Below, in pieces: positions 33,647 through 45,336 of a DNA stretch of 64,000 nt. Under the pieces are notes generated by a model, which worked only from the letters and a program-made list of their open reading frames with translations, was not told the DNA's origin and did not search any database. Position 1 is the stretch's first letter; every line of letters begins with the position of its first letter. This DNA comes from Antitrichia curtipendula (taxonomy: Eukaryota > Streptophyta > Bryopsida > Hypnales > Leucodontaceae): the NCBI GenBank assembly GCA_951230915.1, contig OX579638.1:7706696-7770695 (forward strand), written 5' to 3'. A program made the translations under genes and the position numbers.

Positions 33647-35798
33647 ATGATGGGAATGTGGGATGGGTTTCTTAATTGGCTCCGAAGGTATGTGCACTTT
33701 GGCGTTTGATCATGAACTCGTGATTTGGGCTTCTTTTTAGGGCTTTGTGAGATCTCGGGGGTGATAAGCGCGCAACTCTGCATAATCTATAAAAAATTGA
33801 AAGTTAGTGTAGTGTTGATGGGATTGCGGTTGCTTTTGAGATTAATTTGTGGCGAGATTGTGGCAGCCTGTTTTTCAAGCAAGAGATGGAGTTGTCGCTG
33901 ATAGGTTTGCAGAACGCTGGAAAAACATCGCTTGTCAACGTTGTTGCGGTTCGTTTCTCTCTTAGTGTCAGCTTTTTGTTTATCTGCAATTTTCCTGGAT
34001 TATGTTAATTTGCTACTTGATCACCATTGAGAACACCCGTTGAATCGATGAACAGTGAGCCAAATGAAAAAAGAATCCGGATTCTTTTTGTGAACAGTCT
34101 TTTTGTTTTGCAAAGGCGGTTGTAACTCACATTAGCATTATTTATTTACTCTCGTCCGGTCCCCTCGTTAGCATGTTTGGATGTAGACTCATCTGACAGG
34201 GATTGAGTGCCTATCAATGGAATTAATTGCTTTAAAAGTGAACCAGTTCTTCGATCTTTTAGTGCTCCAGATTCTTTTTTTGCTACCGTGGGAAGGGTGC
34301 AAGCTGTATACTATGTTAGAATATTATAATGTGATGCAGCGCACGTGGGATTTATAAGGCAACCATTACTGGATAATTTTGGTTATTTCTCTCGAAGTTG
34401 TTTCATCACGGAGCTGTCACTTAGGGTTGGCAGATTGTCAACAATAGAGAATCACTTGTTCCTGGTTTACTGTTGTACTCATTGTTGTTATTGCCATTTT
34501 TGTATTGCAGACTGGTGGTTACAGTGAAGACATGATCCCCACAGTAAGTGCCTTAATCTTTAATTTGTTTTAATTCTGCTGCATGTTTGCCTGAGGACGT
34601 CTGATATTGATGACTGTCCCAAGAGAAGGACACCTTTTCTGGTCCTATTCGCGGTTTTTAAGCAAGTTTGGCCAAGTTTTTGGTCGTTGAGCAATTGTAG
34701 TGTCTTCTGTATATTTACTTACGCTTATCCCTCATGTTCAGGTGGGATTCAATATGCGTAAGGTGTCGAAAGGCAATGTGACTATCAAACTGTGGGATTT
34801 GGGTGGTCAACCACGTTTTCGTAGCATGTGGGAACGGTATTGCCGTGGGGTGTCGGCCATTGTGTAAGTCTGTGGGTGTTTCTCCATCTTCTAAACCAAT
34901 TGGGGTAGTGGCAAGTTTCCTTAGTATCTTGTTTTCTGTTAGCAATCTCTATTGCGAAATTTCAAATTTTTTGGAATTTCTGTGAATCTCATGTCTTCTT
35001 CATGCTAGAAACTCGAGTAGCGGCAGAATGTAATGCTGACTGTTCTGTGCCTTGGTTTGCATGGCAGCTACGTGGTTGATGCTGCAGACAGAGACAACAT
35101 TGCGATATCTAAGAATGAGTTGCACGATTTGCTGAATAAGCCTTCTCTCCATGGTATTCCTCTGCTTGTGCTGGGTAACAAAATCGACAAGCCAGAAGCA
35201 ATCTCAAAGCAGGCGCTTATCGATCAGATGTACGTTTCTATGTCTCCCCAGATCATTCGAATTATATGAAGCCTTGTAAAAGATCAAATAGGAGAAGTGC
35301 TATTTAGATCCCAAATGCAAAGTTTACTGTTCTAACTCATAAGTGGGGCTTTCAGCTACACTGACACCCACAGATTCAGTCGCTTTTAGATATTTTCGAG
35401 TTTCTGCTAAGTTCTTAACCCTCAACTGACCAAGTTACAAATAGATAGTCCACTTTGAAAGCTAGTAGCCGATTGTAGTAAATTTTAATTCGTATTTCTA
35501 TCATTCAATAATGTAGGTACATTATGTTGCCTTGCTTAATGAATTATTTCAGCTTCTTTAGTCATGGAAGCGGCCATTTTCTGCTCTTTGGGCACTTGGG
35601 GGTCAACGTGCTTCGACTTTCCTCTGCTTAATTCTAGTGTTGAGAATCTTAACCTTTTGTCGATTGTGCTAATGCAGGGGCCTACAAGGTTTGAGCGACA
35701 GAGAGGTGGCATGCTACACCATTTCGTGCAAAAACTCTACCAACATTGACATGGTCATTGACTGGCTGGTGAAGCACTCCAAGACTGCCAAGGGTTGA
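33647..35798 (+). CDS. ARL8: ARL8-type ARF-like small GTPase, 6 exons
   Basis: ARL8 GTPases act on late endosomal, lysosomal or vacuolar membranes; plant ARL8 proteins are also known as host factors needed for tobamovirus replication. Exons: 33647-33687, 33867-33948, 34511-34543, 34742-34863, 35068-35229, 35678-35798. All junctions are GT-AG and in phase; 561 nt encode 186 residues, the family length. Visible motifs: N-terminal amphipathic start [21 protein letters not shown]-loop [12 protein letters not shown], switch region [46 protein letters not shown]. There are two adjacent Met codons at the start (33647 and 33650) and a third, ATG TGG, at 33656. The typical family N terminus (MGxWDxFLNWLRS) fits the second or third equally well. 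ARF's Gly-2 myristoylation site is not required in ARL8. Confidence 0.95.
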
Positions 35799-36368
35799 TT
35801 GTAATTGCATCAATTTGGGTGATTACTGCCTTCCAGTAGTTGTTTGTAGCCGTTAGTGTGTCATAGGTCCTTCAAGGTTGTAACTGAATTGTGATTAGGT
35901 TGTTATAGCTGTAGGAGCTAATGGAAAGGAGGTTTCAGAGAAAAGGTAATTTTATGCACCCTTTTTTCTGTAGAGCTACGAGGAAATCACCTGGCAAGGT
36001 TAGGGAAGTGTAGTTGTTGTTCAGATTCTTTTGTCCGGTCAGTGATGACCTTGTGTATACAATTTCTCGTTCATAAAAGAAGTTTGTAACTTGTGTATGG
36101 TTTGGCAGATTTCACAGTCGGTGGCGTTTCTACTTTTACCCTAAACTCCTTGTTTTTGCAAAAAATATTATGTAGGACTACAGTTCTTCCCTAAACTCCT
36201 CTTTAGAACATCCACAAAAAATAATAAAAAAACGAGATATTTGAATGTATATAAATAGAGTAGAGCGCTCGCCTTATACAACTTTCAGTCCACGTCGATT
36301 TATGGTGACTCCAGGCCTGACAAGTCCATGTGGCATATAGGGTGTTGTCCAGATATGTGCCGACACCT

Positions 36369-36442
36369 GGCCTATTAGCTCAGCTGGTTAGAGCGTCGTG
36401 CTAATAACGCGAAGGTCACAGGTTCGAGACCTGTATAGGCCA
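36369..36442 (+). tRNA. trnI-AAU: tRNA-Ile (anticodon AAU)
   Basis: 74 nt without intron. Acceptor GGCCTAT pairs with ATAGGCC, discriminator A. D arm GCTC-AGCTGGTTA-GAGC contains the A box. Anticodon loop CTAATAA has anticodon AAT at 36403-36405. T arm ACAGG-TTCGAGA-CCTGT carries the B box. CCA is not encoded. TTTTT at 36452-36456 is a pol III terminator. Lies 0.57 kb after ARL8. Confidence 0.97.
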
Positions 36443-36451
36443 CGCAATATG

Positions 36452-36456
36452 TTTTT
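36452..36456 (+). terminator. Pol III terminator of tRNA-Ile
   Basis: Five T residues, ten bases after the tRNA 3' end. Confidence 0.8.
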
Positions 36457-38135
36457 GTATTTGTTGCCAAATTTCCAGTTTTGTCGGTAAATTTTGGAAT
36501 ATTTCAAAAATATTCCAAAAAAATGAGAATTATTTTTTGTTTAATTGATTTTTTTGAGCAAGAAGGATTGCAAAAACTTCAGATTGAGGACAATCATGAC
36601 ACATTTGATCATGCCCTTGTGCAAAAGGATTTAGAGAACTCACCCCTTTTCTCTTTCACCTTGCCACATGATTCCTCCCTTGTACGATTGCCTTTCATGA
36701 GTTTGGCCACAAGTCAATAGGTTGGTGCACAAGGTCATCAAATTTTTTCTTCTCTTTCTATCCCAAAACATGTACTCCTATTTGTGCCATAATTAAAAAG
36801 TCTTCTACATGTGTTGCTATTTATGAGTAGTGTACATTTCAAGCTAATAGATGAAATCTATTATCACATATTGATAGTGATAATAGTGTTACAAATTGGG
36901 TTTATCATTGGAATTCGAATCAATAGTGATACACCACTTAGAAAGTTGGACCAAATTTTTGTACTTTCAAGAATAGGGCATGAATGAAGTACTAGAAGAA
37001 AAGAGGGATTTTGCAACTACAAAGGGCAATTGATTTTTGGGTTGCATCAAACATTTGCAATTGGTGAGAATATGGAGGCCCCCAATCGTTGTGGACAAGT
37101 ATTTTAATTATATTGTAGTTGTAAGGTGAATGATGTTGTTTTTTAGAAGGCAGCTTGCTTAGAACTTCATCCATGCACTTTATGACGTGGTTGCTTATGT
37201 GGTATTTGTTGCCATGTAAGGTTGATCACTCGATTGGTGAGTTGTACAACTTATTGGCAACTCATTTGCAATTAATCTATGACTTGTTTGCAACTCATCT
37301 GTGACTTGTTTGCAACTTCTCAGTGACTTCATTGCAATTTCTCTGTGACTCATTTGCAACTTATTTGTGGCACATTTGTAACTTGTTTGTGACTTGTAGA
37401 ATTTTTGTAGATTTCAAAATCTACAAATTGTAGAAATCTATAAAATAAAAAAATCTACAAACTATAGAAATCTACAAACTAAAGAATTCTTATAATTCTA
37501 TTAACAAAATCTATTATATAAAAATACAACTATCTACAAGTTTTATATGTCCAACCTAATGGTACTCTTGACAATTGATATAAGACAATTGAAAAATGAT
37601 TTGAAACAACTACAAAACAACTAGGAAACGACTATTGTTATTTTACAGTTGCAGTTGTTTTCTAGTCATTTCCTAGTCTTTTTTTGCGACTGCATATTAA
37701 CAAGGTAGGTATCATACAATGTAGACTAGTCTACATTGACAATTGTGACAAATATTAGATGGAGAATTTATCACATTCATTCTAAATTTGAACTCTGTTA
37801 CAACTTTCATAATCCTACACTTCATTCTATGACTCCTTTTCAACTGAAAAATGTATCCACTTCCTTCTACAACTACTTTGCAACTAAAATATTGTATTAA
37901 TGATGTAAAGCAGTGATGCAAACAATGATGTAAGAGTTTTGTGCAAATAGAGAAGACTATAGTCGTAAAATAGTTGTATGGGCTATTTAGTTGCATTCAG
38001 CCAGTTGTGGTGGACATGTTTTTCTTCTAGTGAAGGTAGTCTTTTGCAACAATGCAACAAAGCAACAAAAGCTTGGACTTATGTGTAAAATGTCCCAATC
38101 TTCCCTCCCAACATCAGAAAATGAAATTCACAAGA
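36457..38135. other. Non-coding AT-rich DNA around the 22-bp array
   Basis: No gene recognised. Short inverted words occur at 37400-37440 and around 37612-37675 (caactaggaaacgact versus agtcatttcctagt), suggestive of small hairpins or a degraded MITE. Confidence 0.4.
37258..37396. repeat. 22-bp tandem repeat array
   Basis: Unit TGACTTGTTTGCAACTCATCTG repeats in exact 22-bp register from starts at 37280, 37302, 37324, 37346, 37368 and 37390, with a diverged unit before at 37258. Copies differ at a few positions but no length change is seen. It lies in non-coding DNA and is followed by A/T-rich inverted words (tttgtagattt / aaatctacaaa). Confidence 0.85.
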
Positions 38136-38139
38136 TTAA

Positions 38140-38362
38140 CCCTTGAACGTCGACGAGGACGTTCTGCGTCCTTTGAATGACAAAGAATCTTTCCCTACAT
38201 GACAGAAGTGCAACTTTTCATCTTCAGTATTAGGAGTGGAAAGGAAAGATCTTTAACAGTTCTTTAACTTCCAAAGAATATATTAGGCTTTTTCATAAGT
38301 AGATGATGTCACACGGAATCAAAATACAGGATTTCCACGGCTACAGGTCCGTCCTTCAAGGG
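38140..38362. mobile_element. Small TTAA-flanked element, CCCTTGAA ends (223 bp)
   Basis: TTAA at 38136-38139, CCCTTGAACGTCGACGAGG; far end CCGTCCTTCAAGGG with TTAA at 38363-38366. The terminal inverted repeat is perfect for 8 bp (12 with TTAA). The interior is GC-richer near the left end (cgtcgacgaggacgttctgc). Differs in sequence from the CCCCTAAA and CCCTAGACCGCCCA families but has the same target layout. Confidence 0.6.
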
Positions 38363-38366
38363 TTAA

Positions 38367-40785
38367 CAACTAAAATTTCAAGCTTTGAATATAGATTTGT
38401 TGCATTCAATTCTTTCACTAGAACATATGCAATGCACTCAAAATTCAATGTGAGAATCTTCCTTCCCACACATCAACATTATGTAAAACCTCCACTATTC
38501 AAAATCTATCTAAAAGTTTGTACTACTAATTATATCCGTAATTTTCCAACGAACAACAACAAATATTGTTGATACTTAGAAGATGTAAGGTATGCTCTCA
38601 AAGTGACCTTTTAAAAGTTGATTGTCTTTGGGGGGAAGCTAAACTCCTAGAAACAATTTTCAGTAAATTTTCGTAGGAAGACACATGGAATTGACATCTA
38701 ATCCAAGTCATTTTTTTATATATTTTGGACCTTTGTTGAATTAGTTATTAATTTTTGATGTTGAAACACAGTGGTCACTAAAAGAAACCACCTCCTGAAA
38801 TATACACTATTGGTATATTGAGGAAAGTAAAATGTATTTCTATATATGTGGTTGCTTTTAGAGCACGGTCACTTTTAGAGTAGACTATTTTACATACAAA
38901 GTAAGCAAGTAAAGCAAAACAAACATGCCAAAAAATAATAAAAACTCACTCTCTAGAACCCAAACAAAATAATTATCATATCTTCTTTTTGTTGCAAGAG
39001 CCAAGGAATAAGAGTGGAGATGATATAAGGAATGGGTACCCATTATATGTGGACCTTTAAACCGATTGCTTATCTATTTGCATTTGTCCAAAATTTGAGG
39101 GTTTAAATATTGGACTAATATAGACAAGGACGTAATTGGGTTGGCTATTTATAGTGAATATGCATAGTTTAGTGATAGAAAAGGATTGTTGAGCTTAACA
39201 TAGAAATCAAGGTGATATTGTTGCAAGGTGAATAAAAGCAATTCATGTCTACAATTGGACTAAAAATAGACCTCTACTCTTCTTGTAACAAATTCTGCTT
39301 TGTTGCAATTTCATGTAGTAGAACCCATACTTATGTTTGCATTTATGATAGCAAAGAGTGGAACTGGGGTTGAAAGTGACATTTTTATGAATTTTGTGAA
39401 CACATTGAACCATGTTATTTTTACACATGATAAAAAGGTCATTCATTACTCCTCAATTTTGAAAATTGCTTTTGGAATATCATTGCAATTAAATAAAAAT
39501 TAGCATAATCATATTAGCATCCAAATAGACTAGACTTGTCCTCCTTTAGGAGCAACAACAGGAAGCTCTATGTTTTTATTGTGATAACTTGTAATGTTTT
39601 GTTTTTTGTGCAAAAATTTGATGAATGACTAGATTTGAATTTTATTTACTTCTAAACCATAATTACTTTTTACTTTAATTTTTTTTAAATTGTAGTATAC
39701 ATGGGATACTACAGTAGGGTGATTGCAAAAAACATTTGTATTATTTATTGTCACCTATTGCAAAGCAATATGTTTTTTGGCCATAAATTTTGCTATAAAC
39801 ATCCAAAGGATTCCAAATTCATAACTAAGGTACATAAGACTATTATAAACATTGGATTATTTTTTTTTGTTTAAGAAAATGATTTTCTATTTTTAATATA
39901 TTCCCTTCATTGTTTGTGTGGTTAGTGCTAGCATTCTCATTTGCAACTTTGTTGTTTTCTTTTGTTCTTTCTTCTTTGATCATTTTGCAATTCTTCTTAA
40001 ATTGATGATTGTAAGAAATGTTGAATGCATATTTTGAATTAAAGATTGGGCCTATTTTGTATTTGAAAGTTGTAAATGACAAAAAAAAATTGCTATGAGT
40101 GTTTAAACTTTTAGCTAAAAATAATACTTGAAACTAAAATAGGGATAATAAAGATAATAAATTTTTCAATTAGAATTACTTATAGCATGCCAAAAGTGGA
40201 GGCAACTTAACAAATTAGGTAATCAAAGGGAACCAAAAATTATGACATCCTTGAATAACACCCCTTTGAACTCAAAGAGGGGTCAAAAATTTTACATATA
40301 GTGTACCCCTTGGACTGTGCCAAAAATGATCCAATTTTTGAATCAATAAGTACATTCTCAGCATTTTTACAATAATCTTGAAAGTCACCCATTTGGCTTG
40401 GGTGTCCTTCTAGGGTTGATATCAGTCTTAACAAAAACTTTTAAACCTTTTAATTAGTAATTTTTCCAACCCTTTACAATATCAATATTTGAATACTTTT
40501 GGTTTGGAGTTTGAACAAAAAAATTATAATGCTATAATGTTACCAACAACGCACCCACTATCTTATAAAGTAAACCAGCCTTTGACAATCAAAACACTTA
40601 TGACAAGCACCTAGGGAATGACCCATCAAAGTCTTACATCTTTAATAATATTTTTTTTTAACTAATGTATTTTTCTATCTTCAATAAATTAAAGTTTCAA
40701 AGAATCTTATCAAAAATTGAAGTCACATGAGCTTGTCCAAAATCCAAAGTGTCCCTTGAGGGGAGTTTGGGACTTTAGAGGTTAA
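38367..40785. other. AT-rich non-coding DNA; one TTAA-family end
   Basis: No gene. GTTTGGGACTTTAGAGG followed by TTAA (40782-40785), preceded by GTCCCTTGAGGGG, is an inverted left end of the CCCCTAAA family; the rest of that copy is not delimited. TAGGGTGATTGCAAAAAAC near 39715 resembles the terminal repeat of the TA-flanked family, without partner. Confidence 0.4.
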
Positions 40786-41201
40786 AGAATCCTCCTAGTG
40801 ATAGATTATTTATCACTTTGATTTTATAAATATAAAATAATGGATAGAGATTTAAGTAAAAAAAATTTGCATTTATTTTTTGCAGTTTCCAAATAATCAC
40901 CATTCTAAAGTTTTATTTGTCACATTGATTTAATAATTAAAAATAAAGTGTTGAGATTTAAGTAAGAGCTTTTCTATTTAGTTTTTGCAATTCTACTATG
41001 AACTATTTTTTCATTGATTTTATAAAATAAAAAATAAAAGATTGAGATTTAAGTAAAAGCTTCCCCATTTATTTTTGCAATTTTCAAAGAATCATCCTAC
41101 TTATATATTATTTGTCATTTTGAATTTAAACTATAAAAAAAGGGTAGAGATTTAAGTAAGCTTCTCTATTAATTTTTGACAATTCTCTAGAAGTCTTCAT
41201 A

Positions 41202-41899
41202 GGTGTTTGCAAGAAATACTAGTCCTTTTTTTTTGTCACACATAGCATAAGAAACTTGCGATCCGCTACAACTTTTGAAGCATAAACTTCATGAAATTAA
41301 ATTTTCTTTACTAGAGATGGATGTAATCATATCCCATCCAGAATTTTTTTTTAAATATTTTATATTTAGAAGTCTATTTGCTAAGTTGTACACTTTTAGG
41401 TTTAGTGGCTTTGGAGAATTTTGAGTACCCAAAATTAATGATCTAGAGCTGAAATTTTTGTGGTGTATTTTTACAATAGACATGCATATTCCATATTAAG
41501 GGCATCTATTTTTTAAATTATTTTATGTCTTCCATGCTCGTACAAATGAGGTTCCTTGAACATGCATTGCTGAACAATGAAGATGGTTTTCAACTCATTT
41601 TTTTGTTAAAATTTTATCACCATCAAATTCTTGAAAATAAAAATAAATTGAATTTTTTGAATTTTTATTATTTATTAATAATTTAAAAATCAAATTGTCC
41701 ATTTTCTTCAAAAGAATTGTCACTTCATTTTGCAAATAAATTTTTAGGTCTCAAATTTTGGTGATATTTTATTTTTAGTGTTATATTAATTATCTATGCA
41801 TTTTTTTAAATATTTTTTTTCCGAAAGCTCATAATATAGTGAGATAACAAATATTATTTTAAGCGCTACAAAATTGATTATTTTTTACAATCGCCCTCC
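41202..41899. mobile_element. TA-flanked element, GGTG-TTGCAAGAA ends (698 bp)
   Basis: Flanked by TA (41200-41201 and 41900-41901). The left end GGTGTTTGCAAGAAATAC and right end (inverse GGAGGGCGATTGTAAAA) are diverged. The interior matches the element at 53351-54047 over most of its length (for example atttagaagtctatttgcta, aaaattaatgatctagagct, caatagacatgcatattcca, tatgtcttccatgctcgtac). Non-coding. Confidence 0.65.
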
Positions 41900-42202
41900 T
41901 AATAATAAAACCTTTGTCACATAGATTTTTAAATTAAAAATAATTGATGGATATTTCTGTAAAAATTTCTCCATTTATTTTTTGGAAATTTCAAAGACTT
42001 ATTCTAGTCATGTATTATTTGCCATGTTGATATTTAAAATAAAAGGAGAACGGTAGAAATTTAAGTAAGTATTCTCTCTTTTATTATTGGCAATTTGCAA
42101 TTTGCAAAGATTCATCCTAATTTTGTAGTGGTTGTCACTTTAATTTTAAGATAAAAATGAGGGGTGGAGATTTATACAAGAACATCTCCTTTCATTTTCT
42201 GA

Positions 42203-42206
<4 letters not shown>

Positions 42207-42263
<57 letters not shown>
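42207..42263. repeat. TA dinucleotide microsatellite
   Basis: About 28 uninterrupted TA units. Confidence 0.95.
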
Positions 42264-42265
<2 letters not shown>

Positions 42266-42502
42266 TTAAAAATTTATTAATTTATTGAAGGAGATTAGAC
42301 TTTCTTCTTCCTCTTTGCATGCACTTTAATTATTTGCACATGCCTTTCTATCCATCCAAAGTTGCCCTTTATTCAACCTGCAAATGCCCTTTGCCATTAG
42401 AAAAAAATTGAGGACTCTATAGCGTCACCAAAATTTAAACCATCACCATTCAAAGTCCAAATTTAGAAAATAAAAAATAAAATAAAATAATTATCTTTTT
42501 AA

Positions 42503-43417
42503 CCTCTAAAGTCCCAAAGTCCCTACAAGGAACTCTTGGGATTTCAGGCAAGCTTGTGTGATCACAATTTTGACATGATTTTTTAAAACATTTTTTTAAA
42601 ATAAAAAATAAAAATATAACTTTTATTTTAATCGATGCCTAGGAACAAAAGTTATGCCACCATGAATCCAAAAAGAAACTCAAGGGACAACCCAAAAAAA
42701 TCACAAAAATTTGAATTTTTTTTAAGAAATTCTCAAAGATTAATTTTTTGTCTAAATATGAAGCTTAAGTTTGATTTGTTCTATTTGGACAGTGATGAGA
42801 AAGTTATGGACAATCTTATTTTTTGGGCAATCTAAGCCTCTTTTTGAAAAAAAACTTATAGAATCCATTTTTTAATGCAATTTTTATAATTTTTCAAAAA
42901 TAAACTTAGCTAGGCTAAGTTTGTTTGCTAGAACTATCTTACCATTGGGATTAATGTGTTTTAATTTCATCTTAGAGCTATTAACAATTTAATTTTCCCT
43001 TCAATTTTGAATCTACTTCTACTTAATAATTTTTTTAATGAGAGAAAATTAAGGGCTTTTTTGTTGAATTTTTAATCCTAGATTCTCAACACAATTCTTC
43101 AATATAAAAAATTAGACAATAAAAATCAATAGTACAAAAATTTATAAAGTTAAGGAGATTCAAAGTCAAAAAATCTAGTCAAGCAAGGTGTATAAAAACT
43201 TGTTTTTCTTTACTTTGAATGCAAATATCTTGCAATGTACGAGGTCAAAGTTTCTAAAATTTCTTCCACACATTTTTACACTACTATAGTACAAGATTCG
43301 ATTGTTAGATATGTAAATTAAAAAACAAGAAATAAATTTCGTTTTTTGCTCTTTGCAATAGAGATGGCAATTTTTGAATGGATTTTTGATGGAAAAAAGG
43401 CCTTGGGACTTCAGGGG
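42503..43417 (+). mobile_element. TTAA-flanked element (915 bp)
   Basis: TTAA at 42499-42502, start CCTCTAAAGTCCCAAAGTCC; end GGCCTTGGGACTTCAGGGG, TTAA at 43418-43421. The ends pair over about 17 bp with a few mismatches. It contains all family landmarks in order and is among the least disturbed copies, making it a good internal reference. Non-coding. Confidence 0.7.
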
Positions 43418-43865
43418 TTAATTTGGACTTTGGAAGGTGTTGGTTAGAGTTTGTACAAGCCCCAAATTTTCTCTCATGGATTTCATAGCCAATAATCCTT
43501 AAATGGTCAAAATAAGGTCCATTTATCTTATTATATGCAACAAAAAGTTGATTTCAATTACATAACATTCAATAGCAGTCATAGCAATTGCCTCCTTGTA
43601 AACAAAATGATGTGAAATATTCCACATCCAATTAGTAGTTACAAGGATACTTGTCTAAACTTGTCAAAACTCAGTTGGATGCTTAGGTCAGTTACAAAGT
43701 CACGAATGCACATTGGATTTAATGACAAATTAAGTATTTTCAAATGAAACTACAAACAAAATAGCAGCTTTGAACAAAATGGCAATCAATTTATTGAGAT
43801 CAATAATCTCAATGCTTGAATTACTTCACATTGAATTGAAGACTATTCATGCTTTGTGTTTACTA

Positions 43866-44368
43866 GTGAGAAGAAAATATATGTATATCCACATGGGTTG
43901 TTCTACCTCCTACCACCCCATGTGGATATAAAGAGATTCTCTTCTCACTCTAAAATTCAAAATAAGATATTGATGGCAAATGGTTAAATTGCATTGGTAT
44001 ATTACCTAATGGATTCTTTGGATTTTTGACAATCCGTCTTTCTTTACATTTATTTATCAGTTTGTATTTTTGGTTTTAAAATTAGAAATAGAAATGGAGC
44101 ACACCATGAATGTATTTCAATTTTCTTGGTACTAAAGCTTTAGTATATTAATGATGTGGATGAATTTGGTGGATGACAACTCCGGAGAAGGAAAGGCAAT
44201 CTCTCTGAACTCTATTGAATGTTATAGAGTACAAGCATTGCTAATTACAAACAATAATTAATCATGTGCAAGCTGCTAGTACAATTGACCAATGTCTTGA
44301 CAAAATTGACACACCAGCCTCTTTAATGTCAATTTTGTTAAAGTGACATGATTCCCAAAATTGTGACA
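43866..44368. other. Deleted fold-back derivative and flanking repeat
   Basis: 43866-43952 is a short inverted pair (gtgagaag...tatccacatggg / ccccatgtggatat...cttctcac), a reduced fold-back MITE. Sequence near 44005-44070 is an inverted match to 59440-59510. No gene. Confidence 0.4.
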
Positions 44369-45336
44369 TACCATACCTGAAGGTCATCTTTGGCACCTAT
44401 TTTTCAAATAATTAATTACAATCCAAAATGAACTTTGGCACTTTAAAATATAGTTTCTTGAAAATTCGACATTAAAATCTAAGAAATTTAAATTTATTTT
44501 GCAACCACCTCTCATAGATTGGATACTCACTTTTGTTGTAAGTAAGGATACAAGTTACACACAATTCATTTATACAAGTAGGGTGGTAGGAGGTAAATAA
44601 CCCATGGGAGATAAGCAAATTAGAATTATAGAAGCTGAGCCGCTCATACCTAGTTAAGTCAAAAGCACAAATTGAGTTCAATGTAGGACTTCAAACCTCA
44701 TTTTAGCATAGTAGAACAACCTTTTTCAAAAAAATTTAAGCTAATATAAGTTGATAAATCAATCTAAATTTCATCTCCAAAAATCCGTTCGAGATTTCTA
44801 ACCTGCATTCAAAAGTTATGAACAAAATTTAGAGAGGGTTTGGGAGGGACATGTTTTTGGACATTTTCAAGCATCTTCTCTGAATTTTGTCCAAAATTTT
44901 TTAGTGAAGACTCAAAATCTCAAACGGGGTTTTAGAGGTGAAATTTAGATTTATTTAACAACTTTTCTCAGTTCAAAATGTTTTCTAGAAAGTTAATCTA
45001 CTATGCTAAAATGAGGTCAAAAGTTCTACATTGAACACAATTCCTGCGTTTTGACAATGAGCGGTCAAGTTCTCATTTTCAAATTGTCCCGTACCTTTTG
45101 AGGATTCATGATGGATAGGGATTTGATTATAAATATGACCTCTCTACCCATTGTTTAGAAGAAATCTGTACGGATGTAGGTTAAATTTGATGACAATTGG
45201 ATTGGTATATTTTCCAACATTTTTATATTCTTCACAATTAATTTTTAAATTTCTTTTTAAGCTTGTTGATTTTCAAAATTATTTGGTATTGAAATTTATA
45301 ATTATTTTTTGCCGAAGGTGACCTTTGGCTACGGTA
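44369..45336. mobile_element. Element with AAGGTCACCTTTGGC-type ends, fold-back core, unfilled site (968 bp)
   Basis: Left end TACCATACCTGAAGGTCATC; right end is the inverse of TACCGTAGCCAAAGGTCACC. The interior is an inverted-arm fold-back (44573-45155) like that at 6649-7267. The whole unit is an inverted counterpart of 61923-63375, which differs mainly by a 513-bp insertion. Non-coding. Confidence 0.65.

Noticed and set aside
33221..33783. Two overlapping 158- and 171-codon frames antisense to the ARL8 leader and first exon
   Set aside because: Overlap the verified ARL8 exon on the other strand and lack domains.
37258..37396. CRISPR-like spacing
   Set aside because: Contiguous 22-bp tandem units without spacers, in a eukaryotic context.
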